NCBI RefSeq assembly: GCF_003265705.1
Contig: NW_020313044.1
Location: 1,280,463-1,344,462 of the forward strand
Direction of reading: 5' to 3'
Length of the DNA stretch: 64,000 nucleotides
Source of the DNA: Callorhinus ursinus
Taxonomy: Eukaryota; Chordata; Mammalia; Carnivora; Otariidae
The stretch's first letter is position 1. The number at the start of each line of letters is the position of its first letter. Position numbers and translations under genes: made by a program. Below are positions 55,201 through 64,000 of the stretch, piece by piece. The notes under the pieces were generated by a model. That model was given only the letters and a program-made list of their open reading frames with translations. It was not told the DNA's origin and searched no databases.

Positions 55201-55904
55201 TTGTTTTGTTGGGGGACTATCAGGACAACCAGCCTGACTCACAGCCATCGCTACCGCTCCCAGGTCACAGAGGGTTAAGAAGTGAAACACTGCTGGGCCC
55301 CTAGGTCCACTGGATGACAAGCATTACAGGCAATATTCATCCCAGGACTGGCTGGTTCCTTTCTCGCCTCCTCAGAGTTTAGCATCAGCCTCATCTCACT
55401 TGTGTTCTCATTGCTGAGAATCCTAGTCACTGACACAAAGACGGAGATAAAGGTCCAGACTAGAAGACACCCCTAGAGGCCCACATAGAAGAGCTGGCTC
55501 AAGTTGAGGACATCTAAGTGCTCCTCCAGGGGCTGTAAGCAGCACCTGTTTTCAGCAACTCCCTGCACCTGCCATGCTACCGAAGATTAAAGACTGAATA
55601 GTCCCTTTAGAGTGGCCAGGGGGGGTGGGGGGAAGCTATTATCCCTAAAACAAGCCCACTTCACTTCCCAGCCTCTGGGAGGACACCAGGTAAGGAAGGG
55701 CAACCAATGAAGCATGGGCTGAAAGCATTATCTCATCAGGGTGAGCCCCCATTGGCAGAAATTACTCTGGGCAAGGTTTTTCGGAATAAATTAACCTTTG
55801 TTAGGAACACAGATCCCAGGGGGGACCCCTCTGCTCCTCTCTTGCTCCTTATTTTCAAATTAAGAAAAGAGGTGGATGGAGATCAAGAGACCTTTCCCTA
55901 ACAT
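55201..55904. other. Intergenic single-copy stretch
   Basis: Moderately GC-rich, with a G-run at about 55620-55632. No exon recognised. Confidence 0.5.
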
Positions 55905-56101
55905 TTTTCTTTTCTTTTCTTTTCTTTATTTATTTGACAGAGAGAGACACAGCAAGAGCAGGAACACAAGCAGGGGGAGTGGGAGAGGGAAAAGCAGGCT
56001 TCCCGCTGAGCAGGGAGCCCGATGTAGGGCTCGATCCCAGGACCCTGGGATCATGACCCGAGGCGAAGGCAGACGCTTAACGACTGAGCCACCCAGGCGC
56101 C
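55905..56101 (-). mobile_element. CAN-SINE type A with TTTTC tail
   Basis: Flanked by 'tccctaacattttt' and 'tccctaacactttt'. Confidence 0.94.
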
Positions 56102-56381
56102 CTCCCTAACACTTTTCTTAAGCATACAGAGTTATACAGTGGTTATGAGGAGGTTTAGATCTCCTCTCCCCAAAATTTATTTTTCAGTAACTTTAGGAAA
56201 GAAAAGGAGTCACCGGCCACAGACTGATAATGGAAAGTTGGAGAGGAGGGGCAGAGAAACTGAATCATCAGTCTTGATCTAAACCTGCAGTGGAATGGTC
56301 AGAGGTGCAAAGACCAAAAAGAATAATAAAATTCAAAATGCCTTGGGGCAAATTAATAAGAAACTGACCTTGTTTTCGCAA

Positions 56382-56479
56382 TTTTTTTTTTTTTAGTAAA
56401 ATCTACCAATGTGGGGCTGGAACTCACAACCCTAACATCAGGACTTTCATGCTTTTCCAACTGAGCCAGCCAGATGCCC
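56382..56479 (-). mobile_element. CAN-SINE type D
   Basis: 'taccaatgtggggctggaactcac' to 'gagccagccagatgccc'. Confidence 0.7.
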
Positions 56480-56519
56480 TGCAAGTTACTTTAAGTTACT
56501 TTTTAAAGTTACCTCCAGA

Positions 56520-56539
56520 AAAAAAAATAAAATAAAATA

Positions 56540-56586
<47 letters not shown>

Positions 56587-56598
56587 AAATAAAAAAAA
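56520..56598. repeat. (AAAT)n microsatellite
   Basis: At least 15 AAAT units, probably the tail of a SINE whose body is gone, between two copies of 'aaagtta(c/t)ctcca'. Confidence 0.95.
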
Positions 56599-56612
56599 TA
56601 AAGTTATCTCCA

Positions 56613-56810
56613 GGGCGCCTGGGTGGCTCAGTCGTTATGCGTCTGCCTTCGGCTTAGGTCACAATCCCAGGACACTGGGATAAAGCCCCACATCGGACTC
56701 TGCTCAGCGGATTCTGGGTCTCCCTCTCTCTCTGCCCCTGCTGTGTTCCCTCTCTCGCCGTGTCTCTCTCAGTTGAATAAATAAATAAAATCTTTAAAAA
56801 AATAAAAATA
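56613..56810 (+). mobile_element. CAN-SINE type A
   Basis: Target word 'aaagttatctcca' on both sides. Confidence 0.93.
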
Positions 56811-56824
56811 AAGTTATCTCCATA

Positions 56825-57030
56825 GGGGAAGCCTGGATGGCTCAGTCGGTTAAGCTCAAGTGCCTGCCTTCCGCTCTGGTCATGATCCCAGAGTCCTGGG
56901 ATCCAGCCCACATTGGCATGGGGGGGGGTCCCCTGCTCAGCTGGGCGTCTGCTTCTCCCTCTCCCTCTGCCCCTCCTCCCCCTCGTGCTCTCTCTCTCTC
57001 AAATAAATAAAATCTTTTAAAAAATAATAA
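56825..57030 (+). mobile_element. CAN-SINE
   Basis: Same target word 'aaagttatctccata' on both sides; carries a G-run before 'tcccctgctcagctggg'. Confidence 0.92.
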
Positions 57031-57541
57031 AGTTATCTCCATAGCTACAGCCTCCATTTTTTGAAAACTGTCAAAATATGTCCTGTTTTTTAAAAAAGCA
57101 AATATCAGCATTCTATTAGACTTAAATCCTACAAGGAATAAAGCTCTCAGTAAACCTGTCTTTCTGCTATCAACACCCTATTGACAGAACCAAGAACAAA
57201 AGATTGTTTTACGTATGCTTCAAAAACTGTTTGCATTTAGTGATTAAAGTCAAGGGAAAGAAAGGCACAATTCCTAAGACAGACATGTTTCCATCAGGTA
57301 GAAGTTCATTCTCACCTAAGAGCTGATTTGCAAACAAGGCATGAAAACCACTCTAATTTCAAATATTGAGAGCTGAGTATTTGAGAAGGGAGCCCTGTTT
57401 CCACATTCCAGGCAGAGGCTATTTGGGAACATAATTATACATTTTATTCTAAATGGATTTAAACTTAAAACTGACAGACTGTAGAGGGCTGGACTGTTGC
57501 ACGTTGTTGTTTCCCTAAGGGCTTAAAAACAGCTGTTTTCT

Positions 57542-57744
57542 GGGCGCCTGGGTGGCTCAGTTGGTTAAGCGACTGCCTTCGGCTCAGGTCATGATCCTGG
57601 AGTTCCGGGATTGAGTCCCGCATCGGGCTCCCTTCTCGGCAGGGAGTCTGCTTTTCCCTCTGACCCTCCCCCCTCTCATGCTCTCTCTCTATCTCATTCT
57701 CTCTCTCAAATAAATAAATAAAATCTTTAAAAAAAAAAAAAAAA
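57542..57744 (+). mobile_element. CAN-SINE type B
   Basis: Target repeat 'agctgttttct' on both sides. Confidence 0.95.
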
Positions 57745-58098
57745 GCTGTTTTCTAGGGGAGGAAGCTAAACCAAGGACCGGCTCACTTTGGCACAGTGTA
57801 ACTCCCACACAAGACTCCTTCCGCTCTGTGGCCAGCCCTATTTTGAACCCAGCCCAGAATGCACCTAACAAGTTCCAAACATCTCGTCAAACTGGAATTC
57901 TACAAAAGACCAATTTTACCACATTGAAACAGGACTAAAGACCAAAATCCTCTGGAGAGAATGGATTCGTATTTGGGGATGTTCTTAGGAAATACACTGT
58001 GCAAATTATAAGACGTGAGGAAGAGATGAAGGGACTCAAAAAAAATTATTATTCGCCTTGCTGGTCATGTCCGAGGTGCCTTATAAAACCTCTTATCT

Positions 58099-58308
58099 GG
58101 GGCGCCTGAGTGGCTCAGTTGGTTGGGCGCCTGCCTTCAGCTCAGGTAGAAGTTTCCAGAGTCCCAGGATGGAGCCCCAAGTTGGGCTCCCTGCTCAGTG
58201 GGGAGCCTGCTTCTCCCTCTGACCCTCCCTCCTCTCATGCTGTCTCTCGGTCACTCTCTCTCTCAAATAAATAAAATCTTTAAAATAAAATAAAATAAAT
58301 AAAAAATA
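58099..58308 (+). mobile_element. CAN-SINE
   Basis: Flanked by 'aaaacctcttatctg' and 'aaaaccttttatctg'. Confidence 0.93.
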
Positions 58309-58501
58309 AAACCTTTTATCTGTGACACCTTCACTCACTCAGGTGGCCTTCATGCAGCACCTCTATGTGCCCGGTACTATTATTATAAAGATGTGCCAAA
58401 CTCCTCGTGATTCATGCTCAGCTCCCACCACTACAAGAAATAAGCTGTAAGAGATAGCTCTCTGCTCCCTTTTGCAAGCTTCCTTAATAATTTTTATATT
58501 T

Positions 58502-58682
58502 GGAGCACATGGGTGGCTCAGTCGTCCAAATGTCTGCCTTCAGCTCAGGTCATCATCTGAGGGTCCTGGGATCAAGGGGGCTTCCTGCTCAGCCGGGAGC
58601 CTGCTTCTCCCTCTCCCTCTGCCCCTCCCCCCACACTTGTGTGTGCGCTCTCTCAAATAAATAAATAAAATCTTTAAAAAAA
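58502..58682 (+). mobile_element. CAN-SINE
   Basis: Diverged head 'ggagcacatgggtggctcagtcg' and intact CT body. Confidence 0.88.
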
Positions 58683-58689
58683 TTAATTT

Positions 58690-58790
58690 TGGGATGCCTG
58701 AGTGGCTCAGTTGGTTAAGCGACTAATATTTAAAGCAACTAATATTTAAAAAAAATAAAAATAAAAAATAAAAATAAAAATAAAAAAATA
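58690..58790 (+). mobile_element. CAN-SINE, head plus A-rich remnant
   Basis: Head 'gggatgcctgagtggctcagttgg' followed by 'gcaactaatatttaaa' and (AAAAAT)n; the body is deleted. Confidence 0.75.
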
Positions 58791-59394
58791 ATTTTTGCCA
58801 TTCTTGGAGCACCTACTGTGTGCCAAGTACTTTCCATATATCAGAGGTTCCCAAACTTTCTCTGTTCACAGGGCCCACAGGAAAAATCAGTAAGTTTGCC
58901 ACCATTCCCTTGGGCCATTTATTAAATTATTAGATCCAAACACATTAAGATGCATTAATATACTAACACCTTAGTAGTTTGTGAAAAAAAATGATGCATA
59001 AAAATTGAAAGACAAATATTTTTATTCTCTTCTTAAATAACCACAAGTACTTGCTAATGGGATGTGTGTCACTATTGCACACTGCTCAACTTCTTAATTA
59101 GATTAGAGACTGCCACCCTCCTTTTGTGTTCCACGTTGATTTTCATGTGGTGCTTGCCTTTTATCACACTGAAAACCCCGTTTTGTGAAGATACAACAAC
59201 ACAAGGCATCATGGAATGTAGCCCAATCTAATGTTGAAACTACGAACTACCTCTGCATCATTGTGTTTCCCTCAGAAATTTGAGAATCCCATGGTGGTCC
59301 CGTGTGAGTTCACTGCAGAGACTTAGGGTGCTTCAAAGTGCAGTTTGAGAACCATGGATATACACAGTTTCACTTCCAACTTCAAAACAGACCT
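58791..59394. other. Intergenic stretch with faint ancient repeats
   Basis: 'ggagcacctactgtgtgccaag' at about 58807 hints at an L2-type remnant; otherwise nothing called. Confidence 0.45.
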
Positions 59395-59560
59395 GCCTTG
59401 TAGGTATAACCTATAAATTTATAGATCTGGGAACCGAGGCTGAGGACAGTTAATAATTTACAAAGTTCACATAGCTTGTAAGTGGTGGTACTGGGATCTA
59501 AACCTTGGTCTGCTGGACTCAGCACCCACATGCTCTTCCTGTTAACCGTGCTACCTCTCT
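59395..59560 (-). mobile_element. MIR SINE, antisense
   Basis: 'gggaaccgaggctgagg', 'tttacaaagttcacatagcttgtaagtggtgg' and 'tctaaaccttggtctgctggactc' are consecutive antisense MIR blocks. Confidence 0.65.
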
Positions 59561-60455
59561 CACCAGCTTTGCAGGATATTAGAATCACAGACTCTCAGAT
59601 CTGGAAGGGATGTCAGGGATGATGTAGTCCCAGCACTCAGAAAACTGATGCCTGAAAACTGAAATGATCTGAACAAGACGCACAAGCTGGAGCCCAGGCT
59701 TCCAGAATTCTAGTCTAGAGTTCTCGCCATTCCAACAGCCTACTTCCCCTTAGGTGAGTTTAAGAGGAGGGGAAAAGTGTCCCCAAGAAGAATCTGCCCC
59801 ATTAAGAACCCATATGGGGGCTCATGTGGTCCTCAGAGGCAAAGAAGAGCTGCCCTCCAAAGATCAGAGGCTCCTGTTGGGGCACAGACGGTAACTCTGC
59901 TTCCCTCCCTCTAGTATCTTCCATTTGGAACTAACCCTCAAGCTAACCACTGTTCTCATTGCTCTTCTCGGGCATCTATCTGGTCACTACCAGGGAAAGC
60001 CCTACCTCCTGAGTCCCCTCTGCTCTTGATCTTGGTCCAATAGTTCAAAGCAGGGCCTCGGAAATGCCTAGGAGATTGATGGTTCTTCTTCTCCTTGGTG
60101 GTCTTTGCAATTCTGTTGCAACAAAGAACCATTTGTGCAAGAAATGTATCCACAGTTTTAGAATGACTAAAACAAGCAAACGGCAAACAGGTTAGGTCAT
60201 GCAAAGGTATATCTGAAATTTCCGAAGGAATTTTAGAGTTAAATTTTTTCACGAGAACAATAACTCCCAGAAGACATCTTCCGGGATTCCAGGCTCCCAC
60301 TGAGCTATTCATAAATATCAACTGCAGGTAAAAAAGGGGACATAGGATAGCAGATCTTCCCATCCCACTGTCCGCGTGACAGCTATAGAAGAGAAACAGG
60401 AAAAATAGAAAATCCCTTAATTTTCTCTCTGCAGTGACATGATCTGGATTCAATA
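59561..60455. other. Intergenic stretch without supported gene
   Basis: Contains a chance 165-codon minus-strand open frame at 59956-60453 with no recognised domain. The segment near 59590-59690 looks like an old MIR-class repeat. Confidence 0.5.
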
Positions 60456-60644
60456 ATTTTTTTTTAAGATTTTATTTATTTGTCAGGGAGAGAGAGAGAG
60501 CACAGCAGGGGGAGTGGCAGGCAGAGGGAGAGAAGTAGATTCCTGCTGATCAAGGAGCCCAATGTGGGGCTCGATCCCAGGACCCCGGGATCATGACCTG
60601 AGCCGAAGGCAGACGCTTAACCATCTGAGCCACCCAGACATCCC
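60456..60644 (-). mobile_element. CAN-SINE
   Basis: Target repeat 'ctggattcaata' on both sides. Confidence 0.94.
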
Positions 60645-60800
60645 TGGATTCAATATTTTGTCTGTGCAAACTTAACACTATTTCCTGGCTGAGTATTAAT
60701 CCTTCCCTGTTTTTGCACGCTCCTCTGGAAGACACCCCACACCCTTCTTCTATAGAAGCCAAAAGCTGAAAGCACTTGGTCAGGAATGGATGGCAGAGTC

Positions 60801-60801
<1 letters not shown>

Positions 60802-60847
<46 letters not shown>

Positions 60848-60848
60848 A
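60802..60848. repeat. (GAT)n trinucleotide microsatellite, about 15 units
   Basis: Uninterrupted GAT/ATG array in intergenic DNA. No coding context supports a poly-Asp or poly-Ile reading. Confidence 0.97.
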
Positions 60849-61429
60849 TTCAACTAACTCTGGACATGTACTGGGTGCTGGGCACCCCGACCCCTGGGAT
60901 CTTTATGCAGGATCTGGAGTTGGGGAGGGTTGGACGCTGTGCTGCACCACCCAGATCCCCCTTCAAGAATGCAGGACTTATCTCCCCCAGCTTCTGGGAA
61001 TGCTGCCATGACCCTCGGCTGCCAGTCCTCTTTGGAGAATGCTTTGGCTAAAGAAAACCTCCGGGACAGCCTGTACTGCGTAAGTGACGACATGGGAGTG
61101 TGAAAGACCCAGCTCCCTCACCTCAGTTGGCAACAGTTCTGAAGGCTCATCCCAGCTCTACAGCTCCCTGTGGGAGACCAGCTGAGGTCTTCTCTGGGCC
61201 TACACCACAACCCACTTCTTCCTCTGCCCAGTCTTGTTTCCTTCTCTTTCTTTCTACAAGTGCTGACCCCAAGAACACTCTCTCATAAACGCCCTGCCTG
61301 CTACTCTCCATCTCAGAGTTTGCTTCCTGGACAACCCAACTTGACACTACAACATGCCTTGCTTTGGGTCTTTTTGCATTCATCATGTTGAACAATCAGT
61401 TGGCCCCATATTACTAGCTAATGTTTACC
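60849..61429. other. Intergenic single-copy stretch
   Basis: Somewhat GC-rich, with no recognised exon, motif or repeat. Confidence 0.5.
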
Positions 61430-61556
61430 TTTACTGGGACTATGATGGCATTGTACCCACCTTATAGATGCACAAACTCAAGCCATGGAAGCACAAAAAC
61501 TCGTACAAGGTCACACAGGTAGTAAGTAGCATAAGTGGGATTTGAAACCAGGTCTG
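61430..61556 (-). mobile_element. MIR SINE, antisense, cut by a CAN-SINE
   Basis: 'ccaccttatagatgcacaaactcaagcc', 'caaggtcacacaggtagtaagtagc' and 'tgaaaccaggtctg'. The last block is duplicated on the far side of the SINE at 61557-61768 as its target repeat. Confidence 0.65.
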
Positions 61557-61768
61557 GGGGCGCCTGGGTGGCTCAGTTGGTTAAGCAGCTGCCTTCGGCT
61601 CAGGTCATGATCCCAGGGTCCTGGGATGGAGCCCCGCATCAGGCTCCCTGCTCAGCCAGGAGCCTGCTTCTCCCTCTCCCTCTGCCTGCCACTCTGCCTA
61701 CTTGTGCTTTCTCTCTCTGTCTCCCTGTCAAATAAATAAATAAATAAAATCTTTAAAAAAAAAAAAAA
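61557..61768 (+). mobile_element. CAN-SINE inside an antisense MIR
   Basis: Perfect 14-bp target repeat 'tgaaaccaggtctg'. Confidence 0.96.
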
Positions 61769-62095
61769 TGAAACCAGGTCTGCTTCAGTGCAGAATCAGT
61801 ACAGTGGTCATTTCTGGAGTGGCCGTGGGAGTTTTGGCAGCACACACAGACAGGGTCCCAGGCTTTCTGAGGAATGAAAGAAGAGTAGGCCTCAGAGTGA
61901 GGGGAAACACTGGAGTCAAGGACACAGCATGAACACAGTTATCCGTCTTCTTTCAGGGCAAGGCATTTTGTTCCCGTGGGCGAACACTGACTCTGCCCGC
62001 TACAGTGGGTGCTGGCCTTCAGGGAGGATGGCATCCACTCAGATGAAAGCTGAGTGTTTCTACGTGAGAAGTTCTGATAAACATTGCACTGGTGA

Positions 62096-62297
62096 GGGCG
62101 CCTGGGTGGCTCAGTCGTTAAGCGTCTGCCTTCGGCTCAGGTCATGACCCCAGGGTCCTGGGATCGAGCCCCGCATCGGGCTCCCTGCTCAGCGGGAGGC
62201 CTGCTTCTCCCTCTCCCGCTCCCCCTGCTTGTGTTCCCTCTCTCACTGTCTCTCTCTGTCAAATAAATAAATAAAATCTTTAAAAAAAAAAAAAAAA
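62096..62297 (+). mobile_element. CAN-SINE type A
   Basis: Target repeat 'cattgcactggtga' on both sides, indicating a recent insertion. Confidence 0.96.
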
Positions 62298-62473
62298 ACA
62301 CATTGCACTGGTGAAAAAGAAGCATAAAGTAGGGAAACAGAGGGTCCCCATCTAGTGCTTTTCTCCTGGGACAAAGGTTTGATATTTAATTTTATTGCCA
62401 GTCAGGTTCATGCAGCATTGGAAAGATGCTTTCCAGACCTCAATTTTCCTATTGTAAAAATTAAAAAGATAAA

Positions 62474-62677
62474 GGGGCGCCGGGGTGGCTCAGTCGGTTA
62501 GGCGTCTGCCTTCAGCTCAGGTCATGATCCCAGGGTCCTAGGATTGAGTCCTGCGTCGGGCTCCCTGCTCAGCCAGGAGCCTGCTTCTCCCTCTGCCTGC
62601 CACTCCCCCCTCCTCCCCCTGCTCTCTCTCAAATATATAGAATCTTTTTAAAAAATTTAAAATTAAAAAAAAATTAA
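62474..62677 (+). mobile_element. CAN-SINE
   Basis: Head 'ggggcgccggggtggctcagtcggttagg'; CT body short, tail AT-rich. Confidence 0.92.
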
Positions 62678-62761
62678 AAGGTGAAAATAGATAAATCCCA
62701 TGGGCTTTAAAAACTTCAAGAATAACCACGTTACATTGAACATCTATTCCCAAATCTTAGA

Positions 62762-62890
62762 CGTTCATTCAACAAATATTTACTGAATGCCTGCTATGAG
62801 CTGGCAAAGTTCTAGGCACTGGGGATATGTAAGTGAACAAAATAAATGAAAATCCCCGTACTGAAGGGCAAGCAGAGGTCTGAACACTTC
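62762..62890 (+). mobile_element. L2-like ancient fragment
   Basis: 'cattcaacaaatatttactgaatgcctgctatgagctgg' then 'tctaggcactggggatatgtaagtgaacaaaat'. A well preserved copy of the ancient repeat. Confidence 0.6.
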
Positions 62891-62905
62891 AGACATGACA
62901 ACTTT

Positions 62906-63012
62906 GGGAGCCTGGCTGGCTCAGTTGGTGGAGGATATGACTCTTAATCTCAGGGTCATGAGTTCAAGCCCCATGCTGGGTGTGGAGCCTACTTAAAAAA
63001 AATAATAATAAT
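62906..63012 (+). mobile_element. CAN-SINE type D
   Basis: 'gggagcctggctggctcagttgg' to 'gtgtggagcctactt', then A/T tail. Confidence 0.78.
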
Positions 63013-63019
63013 CCTCATG

Positions 63020-63145
63020 ATGTCTCTGAGGTAGGTACTATTAACATCATCCCCGTTTTACAGATAAAAACAGAAGTACAGAAACACCAAGCGATACTAT
63101 TCGGTTACAGAGCTAAGATGTGAACCCAGGCAGGAGGGCTTCAGG
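63020..63145 (-). mobile_element. MIR SINE, antisense
   Basis: 'gaggtaggtactattaacatcatccccgttttacagata' through 'ggttacagagctaagatgtgaacccaggcagg' is antisense MIR. Confidence 0.65.
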
Positions 63146-63191
63146 GTCTAAATTTAATTTTTAAACAACTTTAAAAATTCATTGGTTTTCA

Positions 63192-63378
63192 GGGCGCCTG
63201 GGTGGCTCAGTCGTTAAGCATCTGCCTTTGGCTCAGGTCATGATCCCAGGGTCCTGGGATCGAGCCCCACGTCGGACTCCCTGCTCCGCGGGAAGCCTGC
63301 TTCTCCCTCTCCCACTCCCCCTGCTTGTGTTCCCTCTCTCGCTGTGTCTCTCTCTATCAAATAAATAAAATTTTTAAA
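63192..63378 (+). mobile_element. CAN-SINE type A
   Basis: Perfect target repeat 'aaaattcattggttttca' on both sides. Confidence 0.96.
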
Positions 63379-64000
63379 AAATTCATTGGTTTTCAAATTC
63401 TTGCCACAAAATAATGACCTGGTAAAGCTGACATAAAAGGCCACTTTGGGAACAGTAAGTACTTAAAAGATTTTTAAGAGAAAGAAAAATTTTCTACTTG
63501 ATGTTAATAGAAACTGAGAGACAGAAATCATTCTTTTACTATCCAAGTAAAATTCTAAATAGAAATGATAACCACACATCATTCCAATACAACTGTATAA
63601 TTTAAATGAGTAATTTAAATTTAAATGAATTTAGTGCCAGCCGGGAGCTCTGAGAAATTTATTTTTCTTGCTGTATTTCTTCTTTCTGGTTTATATATTC
63701 CTTGAAACAATCTGACAACTGGGAATAATTATCTTCACTTCATTTTGTAGGTGACAACTAATGATTATAATACACTGTTGGCTGGTATTGACTCATGTCA
63801 CTTGCTGAAGGCTCTATCTGTAGGAAAGGAGGGTCTTTTTAAGAACTTGCTGGTCCTCTAGCCCTTGGGTGCACCCTCTGGTGGTGACATTGGTTCTGCC
63901 CAAGCTCCGGGCAAGCTCCAAGAGAAAGTGGGTATCAGGGCAGCCTGGGCAAATTTCCAGATTGTTCCATTAGTGCTGGAAGGGCTCTTTGATATCACCT
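63379..64000. other. Right edge of window, single-copy
   Basis: No exon recognised. The minus-strand CTCF-type motif lies at 63870-63884. Confidence 0.5.
63870..63884 (-). promoter_or_regulatory. CTCF-type motif, minus strand
   Basis: Read on the minus strand this is CCACCAGAGGGTGCA, which has one mismatch (T for C) to the CTCF core. It points back toward the two plus-strand motifs, giving convergent orientation. Confidence 0.5.

Noticed and set aside
59956..60453. 165-codon minus-strand open frame
   Set aside because: No recognisable domain, no conserved motif, no splice context or promoter. One such frame in 64 kb is expected by chance in moderately GC-rich DNA.
60776..61051. Poly-Asp or poly-Ile open frames
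   Set aside because: Created by the (GAT)n microsatellite; no gene context.
1..64000. CRISPR array, operon, prophage or other prokaryote-type system
   Set aside because: Spliced exons, SINEs and LINEs show a mammalian nuclear genome. The repeated units are dispersed retroposons, not a spaced direct-repeat array.
39561..64000. Exons of the upstream neighbour (WNT8A in human)
   Set aside because: No Cys-rich WNT coding pattern or other splice-bounded coding segment could be found on either strand; the neighbour probably starts beyond the window.

Overview
The window is nuclear DNA of a caniform carnivore, most likely an arctoid (seal, bear or mustelid group). The evidence is about 90 copies of the carnivore tRNA-Lys-derived CAN-SINE in 64 kb. 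Their tRNA-like head, CT-rich body and A-rich tail are the non-dog type: the dominant young copies lack the short CT-rich form typical of dog SINEC_Cf. Older mammalian repeats (L1, L2, MIR, MLT1-type LTR, MER20 and another hAT fossil) and GT-AG spliced exons agree. Species cannot be fixed from the sequence alone. Labels used below: type A is a young CAN-SINE with the 'gtcgttaagcgtctgcc' head and a 'gtgttccctctct' body. Type B is a young copy with the 'gttggttaagcgactgcc' head and a 'ctctgaccctc' body. Type C is an older copy carrying 'gactcttg(a/g)t' in the head. Type D is an old, short, nearly body-less copy.

Only one protein-coding gene is supported: the 5' half of FAM13B (family with sequence similarity 13 member B), on the minus strand. 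From right to left it has a GC-rich TATA-less CpG-island promoter with a probable untranslated exon 1 (about 39.0-39.4 kb) and a 19.8-kb first intron. Next come a well-formed untranslated exon 2 (19048-19214) and the start-codon exon 3 (17607-17798). Exons 4 to 7 follow (16971-17183, 15806-15983, 15362-15503, 9101-9261), and the rest of the gene lies beyond position 1. The five coding exons join in phase and encode the first 283 complete residues: the N-terminal leader, the whole RhoGAP-like domain and an acidic stretch.

Region by region: 1-9.1 kb is intron 7, dense in SINEs and holding a decayed hAT transposon with transposase remnants. The stretch 9.1-19.2 kb holds exons 7 to 2 and is SINE-poor, most strikingly at 13.5-20.0 kb. 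Intron 1 (19.2-39.0 kb) is packed with SINEs, three sense-strand L1 tails, one antisense L1 tail, an MLT1-type LTR and a solo LTR inside an L1. The island and flanks (36.8-41.7 kb) are again free of SINEs. From 39.5 kb to the end is intergenic DNA with no recognisable exon; it contains a MER20, three strong CTCF-type motifs, a 400-N assembly gap and many nested SINEs. In human the next gene upstream of FAM13B is WNT8A (recalled from the human map); no WNT exon is visible here.

No undescribed biological system is evident. The best biological point is that all four positions equivalent to the catalytic and Rho-contacting residues of a RhoGAP domain are substituted, which predicts a non-canonical or inactive GAP. 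The other useful observations concern regulatory motifs and repeat architecture around the exons and promoter.
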